DNA from: Kordiimonas laminariae
GTDB taxonomy: Bacteria > Pseudomonadota > Alphaproteobacteria > Sphingomonadales > Kordiimonadaceae
Reading direction: 5' to 3'
DNA length: 64,000 nt
Assembly (NCBI RefSeq): GCF_023008165.1
Contig: NZ_JAKQZA010000003.1
Coordinates: forward strand, 248,001-312,000
Within the stretch, counting starts at the first letter, position 1; the number at the start of each line of letters is the position of its first letter. Shown here piece after piece: positions 10,162 through 20,376 of the stretch. The notes under the pieces are model-generated. The model did not search any database, was not told the DNA's origin, and saw only the letters and a program-made list of their open reading frames with translations. The position numbers and the translations under genes are program-made.

Positions 10162-11034
10162 ATGAGCTGGCTCACCAACTATGTAAAACCGAAACTTCAA
10201 AAAGTGCTGAATGCACGGGAAACGCCAGATAACCTTTGGCACAAGTGTAAAAACTGTGGACAGATGATTTTCCAGAAAGAATTCATCGCGAACCAATATG
10301 TTTGCGCGCACTGTGAACATCACGACCGTGTACCGCCAAAAGATCGTTTCGATGCTCTCTTCGATAACGCCAATTACACACTTCTTGATCTTCCAAAGGT
10401 GAAGATTGATCCACTGAAGTTCAAAGATACAAAAAAATATACTGACCGCCTTAAAGCAGCGCGCGCATCAACTGGCGATGAAGATGCAATCAAAGTTGGT
10501 GTTGGTAAAATCGGCGGCCAGGAAGCTGTTGTTGGTATCCAGAACTTCTTCTTCATGGGTGGCTCTATGGGGATGGCGCTTGGTGAAGGCATAATTGCTG
10601 GCGCCAAAGAAGCACTGCGCCTTGGCCTCCCGTTTGTGATGCACACAGCCTCTGGCGGCGCACGTATGCAGGAAGGTATTCTGTCTCTTATGCAGATGCC
10701 GCGTACAACAGTTGCCCTCCAAATGCTTCGTGATGCTGGCCTACCGTACATTGTGGTTCTAACAGATCCAACAACCGGCGGTGTTTCTGCATCATATGCG
10801 ATGCTTGGTGATATTCAGATTGCAGAGCCGGGTGCGATGATCGCTTTCTCTGGCCCTCGTGTGATTGAACAAACAATCCGTGAGAAACTACCTGATGGTT
10901 TCCAGCGTGCAGAATACCTACGTGAACACGGTATGGTGGATATGGTAGTACACCGCCATAACATGCGTGAAGAACTTGGTAAGGTTTTGTCGCTATTAAT
11001 GGGCGGTAGAAACGTTAAAGCAGCCGCTGAGTAA
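10162..11034 (+). CDS. accD: acetyl-CoA carboxylase carboxyltransferase, beta subunit
   Basis: 290 residues. With AccA it transfers the carboxyl group from biotin to acetyl-CoA, giving malonyl-CoA for fatty-acid synthesis. The N-terminal zinc ribbon is complete: WHKCKNCGQ and later VCAHCEHH supply four Cys. The crotonase-like core carries [10 protein letters not shown] and [20 protein letters not shown]-type Shine-Dalgarno just before the ATG. Coupled to trpA upstream and folC downstream (27 bases). Confidence 0.97.
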   Translation: MSWLTNYVKPKLQKVLNARETPDNLWHKCKNCGQMIFQKEFIANQYVCAHCEHHDRVPPKDRFDALFDNANYTLLDLPKVKIDPLKFKDTKKYTDRLKAARASTGDEDAIKVGVGKIGGQEAVVGIQNFFFMGGSMGMALGEGIIAGAKEALRLGLPFVMHTASGGARMQEGILSLMQMPRTTVALQMLRDAGLPYIVVLTDPTTGGVSASYAMLGDIQIAEPGAMIAFSGPRVIEQTIREKLPDGFQRAEYLREHGMVDMVVHRHNMREELGKVLSLLMGGRNVKAAAE

Positions 11035-11061
11035 TCTCAGCACTAGTGGTGCCGAGTTTAA

Positions 11062-12402
11062 ATGACAACAGATCAATCACGGTATGATACTTCCGCGTCA
11101 GATGCTGTTCTGGCGCGGCTGATGAAGCTTCACCCAAAGCTGATTGATCTCTCGCTTGACCGGATGCACAGCATCCTTGAAGCGCTCGGCAATCCTCAAG
11201 ATAAACTTCCTCCTGTTATCCATGTTGCTGGCACAAACGGCAAAGGCTCCACCACAGCTACCATTCGCGCTATTGCAGAAGCTGCGGGCCACCGCGTGCA
11301 TGTTTATACATCTCCTCACCTCGTGCGCTTTGCCGAACGTATTCGCATTGCAGGCAAAATTATTGAAGAAGATGCTCTTACAGAGCTTTTAGAACGCTGC
11401 GAAGAAGCAACAGGTGGTGAACCTATCACTTTCTTCGAAATCACTACCGCCGCGGCCCTTCTAGCCTTCTCTGAAACACCCGCTGATCTTTGCATACTCG
11501 AAGTGGGCCTTGGCGGCAGGTTAGATGCCACCAATGTTGTGGCAAAGCCGGCTTGTACGGTAATTACCCCTATCAGCATTGATCACGAACAATTCCTAGG
11601 CGACACCATCACTGCAATTGCAGGTGAAAAAGCTGGCATCATCAAAGAAGGTAGCCCCCTTGTGGTAGGACCTCAGCCAAAAGATGCGCTTACCCGCATT
11701 AATGAAATTGCCGCTGCACGAAATGTAAAACCACTCCACTGCGATGAAGCATGGCACGCCGAAGCTATTAAAAACGGGGAAGGTTTCCTGTTTGAGGATT
11801 GGAAAACAGTTTTAAGCCTGCCGTCACCAAACCTCGCTGGCGACCACCAGATTTTAAATGCTGCCACGGCTATCGCCGCACTGCACGCACAAAAAGCCGT
11901 ACATATTCCTGATGCCGCTATTAAAGCAGGACTTGGCTGGGTACGCTGGCCTGCACGCATGGAAAGCCTGAACGGCAGCAGTCTGCACAAGATACTCCCT
12001 GAAGAGGCCGACCTATGGCTTGATGGTGGCCATAATCCTGCTGCCGCACGTATTATCAAAAGCCACCTAAGAAAACTTGATCCTGTTGAAAAATCAGTAA
12101 CCCTTATTCTCGGTATGATGGGAACAAAAGATGCGGCAGGATATTTGAAATCTCTCTCAGGTGTTATTGACCGCGTCATCGCCGTTGCAATCCCCGGTGA
12201 AGAAAATACGGCAGAGCCTTCCTTCCTGGCCGCAGCAGCAACAGATATTGGTATCAGTGGTACCATCGCTAAAGATGTAGAAAGCGCACTGAAAATGGTC
12301 GCCAACCAACCGGATCTAAACCGCAAGCAATTTGTACTCATTGGCGGTTCACTTTACTTGGCTGGCCATGTCCTTCGTGAAGCAGAGCTTTATCCAGAAT
12401 AG
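11062..12402 (+). CDS. folC: bifunctional dihydrofolate synthase / folylpolyglutamate synthase
   Basis: 446 residues, Mur-ligase fold. Adds glutamate to dihydropteroate and later extends the polyglutamate tail of folates. The ATP loop HVAGTNGKGSTTA, the YTSPHLVRFAERI segment, ICILEVGLGGRLDATN-type motif and DGGHNPAAAR of the C-terminal domain are visible. Last gene of the trpF-trpB-trpA-accD-folC run. Its TAG stop abuts the stop codon of the convergent gene with no spacer at all (12402/12403), and no intrinsic terminator fits between them. Confidence 0.96.
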   Translation: MTTDQSRYDTSASDAVLARLMKLHPKLIDLSLDRMHSILEALGNPQDKLPPVIHVAGTNGKGSTTATIRAIAEAAGHRVHVYTSPHLVRFAERIRIAGKIIEEDALTELLERCEEATGGEPITFFEITTAAALLAFSETPADLCILEVGLGGRLDATNVVAKPACTVITPISIDHEQFLGDTITAIAGEKAGIIKEGSPLVVGPQPKDALTRINEIAAARNVKPLHCDEAWHAEAIKNGEGFLFEDWKTVLSLPSPNLAGDHQILNAATAIAALHAQKAVHIPDAAIKAGLGWVRWPARMESLNGSSLHKILPEEADLWLDGGHNPAAARIIKSHLRKLDPVEKSVTLILGMMGTKDAAGYLKSLSGVIDRVIAVAIPGEENTAEPSFLAAAATDIGISGTIAKDVESALKMVANQPDLNRKQFVLIGGSLYLAGHVLREAELYPE

Positions 12403-12948
12403 TTATAAAACTTCTGCAAGCTCGAGTATCTTGCCCACTGAACGCAAGTTCCTCGCGGTAACAGGTACGCCGAGCAGACGCTCGAGTTTCTCGGCAAGCT
12501 TGGATCGGCCAATACCTTTTGGTGCATAAAAATAAAATGTATTACCCTCAAACTGAAACTCTTCAGTATCTGCCTGCAGTTCCTTCATTTTATCAAAGTT
12601 CGGCGCATCAGGCTCTCGTTCTAAAAAGCAGATCATCAGCGTTTTGGGATCATCTTCAGCTTGAGGAAATGGATTGTCAGCAAACTTTTGCCGAAACTCT
12701 TCTCGTTTCAACACCATAATTTGCGGCAAGAAACCGAATGTACGTTCAATCGCTTTACCCACTGCTTGCTTGATAGCTTCTGCACTTGTTTCAGGCGCAT
12801 TAAAAACGGCATTTCCACTCTGGATATAAGTTTTCACACCTTTGTACCCAAGTTCCTCAAGCATGACCTTGAAGTCTTTCATAATGATGGTGTTATTTTT
12901 GCCACCGCCAACGTTCACACCGCGAAGCAGCACAATCCAAACTGTCAT
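12403..12948 (-). CDS. DUF1697 family protein
   Basis: 181 residues from the ATG at 12946-12948, which overlaps the preceding stop by four bases (ATGA); an upstream TTG at 12966 is not needed. The family signature is clear: WIVLLRGVNVGG at the start, KDFKVMLEELG, TYIQSGNAVF, and the C-terminal ARNLRSVGKILEL. The biochemical function of DUF1697 is not known. Translationally coupled to the DUF1801 gene; both may serve the same unknown process. Confidence 0.85.
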   Translation of the reverse strand: MTVWIVLLRGVNVGGGKNNTIIMKDFKVMLEELGYKGVKTYIQSGNAVFNAPETSAEAIKQAVGKAIERTFGFLPQIMVLKREEFRQKFADNPFPQAEDDPKTLMICFLEREPDAPNFDKMKELQADTEEFQFEGNTFYFYAPKGIGRSKLAEKLERLLGVPVTARNLRSVGKILELAEVL

Positions 12949-13394
12949 ACGTCCACCGATCCGCAAACAGGATTATCTTTATGATAGTTATCTACCATAT
13001 GCTGCACAGATGCTTTGATCAGTTCCTCGAGTACATCCATATCAACATCTTCAAGCTTGTTTACATAAAGACAGCTTTTCCCGGTTTTATATTTCCCGAG
13101 CTTGGACATTAATTCTTCATACCTACCGAAACCCGGCATGATATATAGGGTAAGTGATGTTTTTCTGGGGGAAAAACCAGTGATCATCCATGTACCCGTA
13201 CGGCCAGTAGGGTATTTATAATCATAAGACCCATACCCAACGATAGAAGAACCCCACATTTTAGCGGGCCATCCGGTAATACGGTCAAACACTTCCTTGA
13301 TAACAAACGCATCCTCGCGGCGTTTTTTATGCTCAACAGCTTCCAAAAATGCCTCAACACTCGCGTCATTTTCTTTGGTTTTCAGTTCCGCCAT
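12945..13394 (-). CDS. DUF1801 family protein (YdhG-like)
   Basis: 149 residues. Recognisable by MWGSSIVGYGSYDYKY in the middle, LTLYIMPGF, and the C-terminal KSCLYVNKLEDVD. DUF1801 proteins are small alpha/beta proteins related to the iron-chaperone-like YdhG fold, with no settled function. A GGAGGCGGAAATGGCGG stretch provides a strong ribosome site. First gene of a two-gene unit with DUF1697, beginning downstream of the trxA terminator. Confidence 0.82.
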   Translation of the reverse strand: MAELKTKENDASVEAFLEAVEHKKRREDAFVIKEVFDRITGWPAKMWGSSIVGYGSYDYKYPTGRTGTWMITGFSPRKTSLTLYIMPGFGRYEELMSKLGKYKTGKSCLYVNKLEDVDMDVLEELIKASVQHMVDNYHKDNPVCGSVDV

Positions 13395-13463
13395 TTCCGC
13401 CTCCCATTTTCGCTGAAAATACTATCTGGAAACCGTCTTCCAATAAAGAGGTAACCCAAAAAC

Positions 13464-13488
13464 AAAAAAGGCACCCAATAGGTGCCTT
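13464..13488 (-). terminator. intrinsic terminator of trxA
   Basis: Stem AGGCACC / GGTGCCT with a five-base loop, followed on the minus strand by a run of six T. Placed about 30 bases after the trxA stop. Confidence 0.85.
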
Positions 13489-13515
13489 CTAATTCGCTAA
13501 GAGTTCTAATCTCTA

Positions 13516-13833
13516 TTAGAGCGACTGATTAATCCAAGCTTCAAGCTGTGCTTTTGGCTTTGCACCCATTGTTGTTGCAACAGATTCGCCACCTTTAAAA
13601 ATCAGCATTGTTGGGATGGAACGCACACCAAAGCTTGTTGGAGTTTCTGGGTTCTCATCAATATCCATCTTAGCGATTACAATATCATCACGGCCATTGG
13701 AAATTTCTTCCAGAACGGGGCCAATCATTTTACACGGGCCACACCACTGTGCCCAAAAGTCAAGAAGAACTGGCTTGTCTGATTCTAGTACAAGCTCTTT
13801 AAAGTTCGCATCAGTTACTGTGATAGTAGCCAT
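13516..13833 (-). CDS. trxA: thioredoxin 1
   Basis: 105 residues, full-length thioredoxin. The redox site is WAQWCGPCK (Cys31, Cys34), with the cis-Pro in VRSIPTMLIF. Reduces disulfides of cytosolic proteins, fed by thioredoxin reductase. It stands 138 bases downstream of addA and carries its own terminator. A weak hairpin in the gap suggests a separate promoter, although trxA next to addA is common in this class. Confidence 0.97.
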   Translation of the reverse strand: MATITVTDANFKELVLESDKPVLLDFWAQWCGPCKMIGPVLEEISNGRDDIVIAKMDIDENPETPTSFGVRSIPTMLIFKGGESVATTMGAKPKAQLEAWINQSL

Positions 13834-13866
13834 TGGTACAATCTTTCTGTTTGTGCATACGCATCA

Positions 13867-13888
13867 TAAAAACTCGCCCTTCAGGGCC
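13867..13888 (-). terminator. weak terminator-like hairpin between addA and trxA
   Basis: On the minus strand GGCCCTGAAGGGC is followed by GAGTTTTTA. The stem is short (about 5 bp), so it may only attenuate read-through from addA into trxA. Confidence 0.35.
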
Positions 13889-13970
13889 TTGGTTTCATAA
13901 AGTAAGTACCCGACCCCTCAGGGTCAAGGTTTAGTAACAGAGCCGTGAATATTTCTATATATTGTAATAT

Positions 13971-16900
13971 TTAAACACTATTCAGGGCTGCATCTAACAT
14001 AGGTTTGGGCAGTTCCATCAAGCGTGATGCGTCTGTCCACAATAAGGCCCCTCGTACTATTTTACCTCTATAAATACCTTCCAGAGCTTTGACATAAAGC
14101 GCCATCTGCCGCACATATACCCGCTGTACATCTTCAACACGCACCGGCGGCGGGCGATTGGTTTTATAGTCCACCACCAGCACTTCATTTTGAGTTACCA
14201 CAAGTCTGTCAACCTGCCCTGAAATCGCTCGACCAGCCACGATACCAGCAATTGGAACTTCTGCTTTGCTGCCCCAAGTAAAGAGCGCACTGAAACTCTC
14301 ATCACTCAGGATATGATTAACTTCCTGCCAAAGCTGTTCATGCTGAACATTAGTAAGGTCTCCTGCCGTGCGCTTCAAATATCTGTAAGCCGCTTCTTCT
14401 CGATCAACGACAGGTAAATCAGGTAGCCATTGCAAGAGGGCATGAATATATCTGCCGCGCTGGAAGCGCTTCTCATCTGTCCGCACCAAGGGGCTGGAAA
14501 CCGATGGTTCTTCCTCTGGCTTTGACGGCGCAAGCGGCTTTGGTGGCACAGGTTCTTCAGGCATTATATCAAACAGCCAATCAGGTGCTGCTTGCTCCAC
14601 AGCCGTATCCTGCTTCAGCTCCTTTGCAAATACTTCAAGTGTTTGAGGAACCTCATAACGCAGAACTTCAATATCACCCGCTTGCACCTTCTCAGCGCCA
14701 AGCCTGTGGAAACCTTCTTCAATTGCAACTGCCCAGCAGTCATCAGACGGTTCATCGCGCCCCTGCCAGCCTGCAATATAAAGTCTGTCTTCGGCCCGTG
14801 TCAGTGCCACGTAAAGAAGTCTGCGATATTCAGCAAGCTGCCTATGCTTCACATCTGCCTTCATACTATCCACAAGCGGAAGCCCCTTTGCGGGTGAGGT
14901 CCAGAACGGGATAGGACTGCCCCCTGTTGCGCTTTCTAGAGGAAGAAGACGAGTATCTCGGGTTACATCAGGCAAACCAACAAGATCAGACAAAAACACG
15001 ATAGGAGCCTGAAGGCCCTTTGCGCTATGCGCTGTCATGATCCGTACATTATCGCCAGCGGCTTCAAGGTCGCGCTTGATTTGCATACCACTATCATCCA
15101 CCGCCTTCACAAAGGCCTGCATGGACGCCGCACTTGTAAGCTCAAACCGTAGGGCTTCTTCAAGCAATTCATCAACCGGATCATGAATATCCTCACCCAG
15201 GCGCGATACCAGCATTTTCCTGCCGTCCAAATCGGTCAATAGATAACTGAAAAACTCAAAGGGTGTTTTCAGGTCTACCGCATTAAGGAGTTTGGTCAAA
15301 AGTGTAGCAGCACGAGCAAACTTGGGTTCCTTCGCCTTGGCAAGAAGTGCATTCCAAAGAGATGCCTTTCTGCCGTATGCCAGTTCGAACAGCGCATCAT
15401 CATCAAACCCGACAAACGGGCCTTTCAGCACTGTTGCAAGGCTCAGATCATCCCTCGGCTGCAAGACAAAACGGGCAAGTACAAGAAGGTCCATCACTGC
15501 AAGTTCTTCCGTAAGCACCATACGGTCTCGCCCCGCAACCGGGATACGGAGGCTTTTGAACGCTTTCACGAGATGATCCACAAACCCTGTGCGCCTGCGC
15601 ACAAGCACCAGTACATCACCAGCACGGACCGGACGACCTTGACTTTCAAGTAGTTCACCGCTGGTGATCATGGCCTTCACCCGGCGTGCAATTCGCCAAG
15701 CGGTGCGTTCTTCCGCGTCATCTACGCTTTCCTGCGTAAGCGGCAGCGCCCATTCAGGTGTATCTTCTTTCGCTGTAGATTGCGGTGCTTCAAGCGGCCA
15801 CATTTCCACAAGGCCACCATGCCCTTTGCGGATAAAATCATGTTTCACGTCTTCATTATCGGGCGAAAGCCCGATAGATGCACGGTGCTCACGTTCAAAC
15901 ACTTTATCAACAAGGCTAAGCACTGCTTCCCCTGATCGGAACGAGAGATTTAGCGGCACATTATCCGCATACATGCCTGCTTCATAAGCTTGACGGAACA
16001 CCCGATCTCTTGCTGCGATAAATTCTTTTGGATCAGCACGCTGGAAAGAGAAAATAGATTGCTTTGCATCGCCTACTGCGAAAAGCGTGCGTACTTTATC
16101 TGTTGTACCTTCACCAGCAAAAAACTCAGCCGCTAGCGCCTCTACTACACGCCACTGGTCACGGTTGGTATCCTGTGCTTCATCCACCAGAATATGCTCA
16201 ACCTCAGCATCCAGTTTAAAAAGCACCCACGGTGCGATATCCGCTCGCCTGAACAACCCCACGGTTTTCTGGATCATATCATCAAAATCCACAAGCCCCC
16301 GTTCGGACTTCAGAAAATGGTACCGTGCAAGCTGAGAAGACCCAAGCTTCAAGAGTGATGCAGTCGCCGCCGCAGCTTTCAGCCGGAGCATAGTGTCTGC
16401 AATATGAATTAGGCGTCGTTGTTCTTTTTCAATAACATCAATAAGCCCCGGATCGCCTTCCACCGTTTTCTTATTAGCAACTCGAGCGCGAGCTTCGTCC
16501 TTAGCCGTTAGGAAAACAAGCTTGTATTCACCAAATAACTGCTCACGCTTTGCCGTATCGGCATTGATAAAGGCGCAGAGTGCATCGCCTTTTTTCGCTT
16601 CCGCAGCGCTCCCTTCAAGCATTGCCATGCCGAGTTTATGAATGCCGTTTGTATCAAACACCTGATTATCAAGTGCTGATTTCACAACGCGCGAAGGGCT
16701 ATCCCCCGGCGTGACCTCCAGCGCTCTATAAAGCGCTGCGATAAGTCCATCAATACCGCCATATTCTGCTTCAGCACGGCTCAGCGTCGCTGCCTCGAAT
16801 GACAGGCGATCAATCACTTCATCGAAAGTGTTTTCAGTAACCAGTTTTGCAACATCGGAAAGTGCGTCTTGTAGATCTTTGTTTCGAGGTTTACGGGTAG

Positions 16901-17393
16901 CTGCCAGCATCTGATCTTTAGCCCCCGCCATAAGATCTCGGGCTTCGGCTTCATCCACACCTTCAAAACCTGGGGCCATACCTGCCTCAAGCGGGAAACG
17001 TCCAAGAAGAGACTGGCAAAAGCTATGGAATGTCTGGATCTGAAGTCCAGGAGAAAGATCGAGCACTTCAGCGAACAACTGCCGTGCACGTACGAGCATC
17101 TCTTCATCCGCATGCTCTTCAGTACGGCGATTAATTTCTTCGCTTAGCTCCTCATCAGACATCAAGGCCCAACGGCCTAACTCTTCGAAAATACGGTTTG
17201 TCATCTCCGCAGCAGCAGCTTTGGTGAAAGTGAGGCAAACAATATTTTCAGGCCGTGTGCCTGTGAGCATTAACCGCAAAACACGCGCAGTCAGTACATG
17301 GGTTTTCCCGGTCCCTGCCGATGCCCCCACCCAGGCGGTAAGATCAGGTGTTGTAGCGCGAGCCTGTTCATAGGTCATCCGGGGTTTAGCCAT
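13971..17393 (-). CDS. addA: double-strand break repair helicase AddA
   Basis: 1140 residues. UvrD-type helicase and nuclease of the AddAB complex, the alphaproteobacterial counterpart of RecBCD, which resects DNA ends for RecA loading. Walker A is GASAGTGKTH near residues 23-32; helicase motifs include VDEAQDTNRDQW, VGDAKQSIFSFQRADP, LNLSFRSGEAVL, MTAHSAKGLQAPIVFL and YVALTRAEDRLYIAG. The C-terminal RecB-type nuclease shows the key VLVVDYKTNRP and downstream YVRQMALYVKAL. The start overlaps the addB stop by eight bases, so the two subunits are translationally coupled. Confidence 0.97.
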   Translation of the reverse strand: MAKPRMTYEQARATTPDLTAWVGASAGTGKTHVLTARVLRLMLTGTRPENIVCLTFTKAAAAEMTNRIFEELGRWALMSDEELSEEINRRTEEHADEEMLVRARQLFAEVLDLSPGLQIQTFHSFCQSLLGRFPLEAGMAPGFEGVDEAEARDLMAGAKDQMLAATRKPRNKDLQDALSDVAKLVTENTFDEVIDRLSFEAATLSRAEAEYGGIDGLIAALYRALEVTPGDSPSRVVKSALDNQVFDTNGIHKLGMAMLEGSAAEAKKGDALCAFINADTAKREQLFGEYKLVFLTAKDEARARVANKKTVEGDPGLIDVIEKEQRRLIHIADTMLRLKAAAATASLLKLGSSQLARYHFLKSERGLVDFDDMIQKTVGLFRRADIAPWVLFKLDAEVEHILVDEAQDTNRDQWRVVEALAAEFFAGEGTTDKVRTLFAVGDAKQSIFSFQRADPKEFIAARDRVFRQAYEAGMYADNVPLNLSFRSGEAVLSLVDKVFEREHRASIGLSPDNEDVKHDFIRKGHGGLVEMWPLEAPQSTAKEDTPEWALPLTQESVDDAEERTAWRIARRVKAMITSGELLESQGRPVRAGDVLVLVRRRTGFVDHLVKAFKSLRIPVAGRDRMVLTEELAVMDLLVLARFVLQPRDDLSLATVLKGPFVGFDDDALFELAYGRKASLWNALLAKAKEPKFARAATLLTKLLNAVDLKTPFEFFSYLLTDLDGRKMLVSRLGEDIHDPVDELLEEALRFELTSAASMQAFVKAVDDSGMQIKRDLEAAGDNVRIMTAHSAKGLQAPIVFLSDLVGLPDVTRDTRLLPLESATGGSPIPFWTSPAKGLPLVDSMKADVKHRQLAEYRRLLYVALTRAEDRLYIAGWQGRDEPSDDCWAVAIEEGFHRLGAEKVQAGDIEVLRYEVPQTLEVFAKELKQDTAVEQAAPDWLFDIMPEEPVPPKPLAPSKPEEEPSVSSPLVRTDEKRFQRGRYIHALLQWLPDLPVVDREEAAYRYLKRTAGDLTNVQHEQLWQEVNHILSDESFSALFTWGSKAEVPIAGIVAGRAISGQVDRLVVTQNEVLVVDYKTNRPPPVRVEDVQRVYVRQMALYVKALEGIYRGKIVRGALLWTDASRLMELPKPMLDAALNSV

Positions 17394-20373
17394 CAGACTT
17401 CTCCCCTAACGCGCCCCTCAAATTATCTTCAGGATTTTCGCTACCACGCCACTCCTTGGCCCGCGCCAGATGATCATAATCCCCGTACCCTGCCTCGCTT
17501 GGGCGTGGGTTGGATAGATAAGGCGTTCCCTCATTACTAAAAGCTTCTACAAGGCGTCTGAGACCGTCTTCCGCTGCCCAAACAGCATGTTCAATATCTT
17601 TGATAGGCTTCGCCTGCCGCTGGATAGGGTCACCGCCCTTCAGTTCCCAGAAAATAAGGTCTTCCACCGCACTTGCGGTGATACCGTCAAAGCCACCTAC
17701 TTCAGCGAGCCATGCCTCAAGCGGCAACTGAGGAGCAAATCCCGCCGCGACACGCTTGGCTGTTGGAATATTACCTGTTTTATAATCAATGATTTCCAGC
17801 TTGCCGCTCTCTTTCACCCGGTCAATACGGTCCGCTTTGGCAAATACTTTGAAATCTGTATGCGGAACTGTTGCTTCCCCCCAGCCTTCCACCAGAGCCA
17901 CTTCATGAGACTTTTGGCGCTTTTCCTCATTGGCTACAAACCATTTGGCGATATGCTCAAACCGGGGCCACCAGAATGCATAAACGGCGGGTTGGGTAAT
18001 CACTGGTTCGAATACACGACGCCCCACAGCAACAAGGCGCTTCAAGCCTTCATCACCGTATTTAGCACCTTTCTCTTTCAGAAACAGTTCAAGTGCTTCG
18101 TGAAGAAGTGTACCTTTCTGTGCCGCGTTTGGTCTGTCATCCACAGGATCAAGCGTTCTAAAGCCCAGTATCTGTTTTGCATACAAACCGTATGGGTCAC
18201 GCATCCACTGTTCCACCTGCGTAACAGATAAGCGTTTAGGTCGCGCTTCAAATGGTGGTTTCGGGGCTGGCGCGGGAACAGGCTTGGTTTCTGTTTTGGC
18301 AAGCAAACCTGCCCACTGAACATATTTCTCAGCTCGCGGTATCTCGCGCCCGGCAAGCGCTTCTATACGGAACCACCAACGGCTCGGCACTGTTGGGGAA
18401 CCGTCTACTTTTTCGGCGCGCGTGAGGTAAACCTTACCTCCCGATGCAGCCTGCATAAAATCATGAGCTGATTGCCCCATACGTCGCTCAAGTGGTGGCA
18501 AACCATACTCTCGGCGCATCTGACGGTTCATCCAGCTGTTAGCTTTAATCTCACCGGGCCACACGCCTTCATTCAAGCCACCCAATACCATCACATCTGC
18601 ACGCTGCAAACGCGCCTCAAGCGGACCCCATATGCTTAACCGCGGGTGTTTACGCCATACGGGGCGGACCATTGCAGGCGACAGCATTTCAGCGAACAAC
18701 GGAGCATAGCTTTCCGCAGAAATCTCCTTCAGGTCAGCCGTCTGCTCAATATGTTCTGCAAAACTATCCGCAAGCGCCAGTCCTGCTTCTCCCCGCCACA
18801 AGGCATCACTGCCTGTCTCTGTATCATTAGCTGCTAGCATTTCTGCGCATTCAATATGCGCTCTTAAAAGCTCAGAAAGGGAAGCATCACTATCAAATGC
18901 GCCAAGAAGCGGCAAAAATGCATCCAGCGCTTCTTCAAGGAGTGGAATATCATCTTTCTGGAAACCATTACGGTCATCTTCCGCAGCAGCCGACGCGCGT
19001 TTCAAAAGGCCATCAGCGCCGCCTGCAGGCCTAACTCCTCTGAGCACGCCATGATCTAACCGATGGACAAATTCGAGATATTCTTGTCGGGACCGACCAA
19101 GGGAAACCAATGGATGCTGTAACACCGCCAAAAACGGTACAGGTGCCAAACGGTCAGAAACAGCGGTTGCTATTAAACCAAACAAGCGCCCCGGCACTGT
19201 ATTTAAAGCACGGTCACCACCGGAATCGTCAATATCAATTCCCCAACGGCCAAGGCTTGCGCGCACATGCCGTGCTAGCTGGCGATCAGGTGTTACAAGC
19301 GCTGCGGTTTTACTTGGTTCTTCCAGCACCTCACGCATCAGAACAGCGATGCTATCCGCCTCCTCACGACGGGTTGGTGCAACAATAGCGTCGATACCAG
19401 CAAAGAGTTCTTCAGTGGGTTTGTCTCTGTAATCCATTTGCCGCCAATTGCGGGTCAGTGCAGCAGGGAGCAATGCATCCCTGAAAAACTTACTACGCCC
19501 ATAATTGGCATCTAAGAGATCATGTGGCCATAGTTCAATCTCGTGCCGTGAAGCACCCATTGTTTCCAACAGGTTCTTCATCGCTGTTTGCGGATGGGTA
19601 GGGTCAATCAAGTCCCAGCATTCATCACTCGCTATGTGATCTACTCCGGGTAGAATGACCATGCCTTCCGGCAATCGCGCCACCACAGACAACAGTTCTG
19701 CTGTGGCAGGAATAGAACCTGTAGAACCCGCTGCAACGAGCTTACCTTTAGGCGGATTTTCCTGCCAGACCGATGCAAGCATACGGAGGAGTGCATCTCT
19801 ACGCACTACGGGATTAATCGCCCCTTCTGCTTCAAGAATAAGCGGCCAGGCTTCAGTTACAATTTTTAAAAACTGCAGCGTGATATCCCAATGCTCAGAA
19901 AGACTTTCCGGTACAAGTTCAGCAAGAGTTTCATAACTCAAGTTTTCCGTATCCACCTGATCCATAAATTTCGCTAGTTCTTCCGCAAGTCGCCAACCTT
20001 GCGCAGGCGCTAGTTTTTCACCAAAACCACCCCACGCCATAACTTGTCGCATCAACAGAGTTTGTCGCCTTGCAGATGTAATGGCAGGCAAGATATCAGA
20101 TGGATCAACAGTCATCCCTGCACCTAGGAAGTTAATCTCCTCTTCGTCTACATCTCCAATGGGCCGCATCACAGGCAACAGTGTCGTACGGTGTTCAAGG
20201 AGCCGAAGGAAAGCATCCTGCAATGAACGTTGCGCCCTGCGGTTGGGCACCAATACCGTGATCTCAGCTAATCCTGTAGGATCACCACCTACCATCTTAA
20301 GCAAGCCGCTTGCGAGTGCATCAACAAACGAAACGGAAGGATCAACCGTATATATGGTGGGTGAAGAAGCCAC
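17386..20373 (-). CDS. addB: double-strand break repair protein AddB
   Basis: 995 residues. Partner subunit of AddA, with an inactivated helicase-like body and a C-terminal nuclease domain in which LEIIDYKTGNIP gives the catalytic Asp and Lys. Other family marks: VLVPNRRAQRSL near the N-terminus, VMVLGGLNEGVWPG, and RRMGQSAHDFMQAASG. The true Walker A of firmicute AddB is absent, as is normal for this class. Begins three bases after the nucleotidyltransferase gene and ends inside addA. Confidence 0.95.
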   Translation of the reverse strand: MASSPTIYTVDPSVSFVDALASGLLKMVGGDPTGLAEITVLVPNRRAQRSLQDAFLRLLEHRTTLLPVMRPIGDVDEEEINFLGAGMTVDPSDILPAITSARRQTLLMRQVMAWGGFGEKLAPAQGWRLAEELAKFMDQVDTENLSYETLAELVPESLSEHWDITLQFLKIVTEAWPLILEAEGAINPVVRRDALLRMLASVWQENPPKGKLVAAGSTGSIPATAELLSVVARLPEGMVILPGVDHIASDECWDLIDPTHPQTAMKNLLETMGASRHEIELWPHDLLDANYGRSKFFRDALLPAALTRNWRQMDYRDKPTEELFAGIDAIVAPTRREEADSIAVLMREVLEEPSKTAALVTPDRQLARHVRASLGRWGIDIDDSGGDRALNTVPGRLFGLIATAVSDRLAPVPFLAVLQHPLVSLGRSRQEYLEFVHRLDHGVLRGVRPAGGADGLLKRASAAAEDDRNGFQKDDIPLLEEALDAFLPLLGAFDSDASLSELLRAHIECAEMLAANDTETGSDALWRGEAGLALADSFAEHIEQTADLKEISAESYAPLFAEMLSPAMVRPVWRKHPRLSIWGPLEARLQRADVMVLGGLNEGVWPGEIKANSWMNRQMRREYGLPPLERRMGQSAHDFMQAASGGKVYLTRAEKVDGSPTVPSRWWFRIEALAGREIPRAEKYVQWAGLLAKTETKPVPAPAPKPPFEARPKRLSVTQVEQWMRDPYGLYAKQILGFRTLDPVDDRPNAAQKGTLLHEALELFLKEKGAKYGDEGLKRLVAVGRRVFEPVITQPAVYAFWWPRFEHIAKWFVANEEKRQKSHEVALVEGWGEATVPHTDFKVFAKADRIDRVKESGKLEIIDYKTGNIPTAKRVAAGFAPQLPLEAWLAEVGGFDGITASAVEDLIFWELKGGDPIQRQAKPIKDIEHAVWAAEDGLRRLVEAFSNEGTPYLSNPRPSEAGYGDYDHLARAKEWRGSENPEDNLRGALGEKSDG

Positions 20374-20376
20374 GTA

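Noticed and set aside
11673-12341. Minus-strand open frame of 222 codons in folC
   Set aside because: Shadow of folC with Ser/Arg-rich low-complexity product and no family match.
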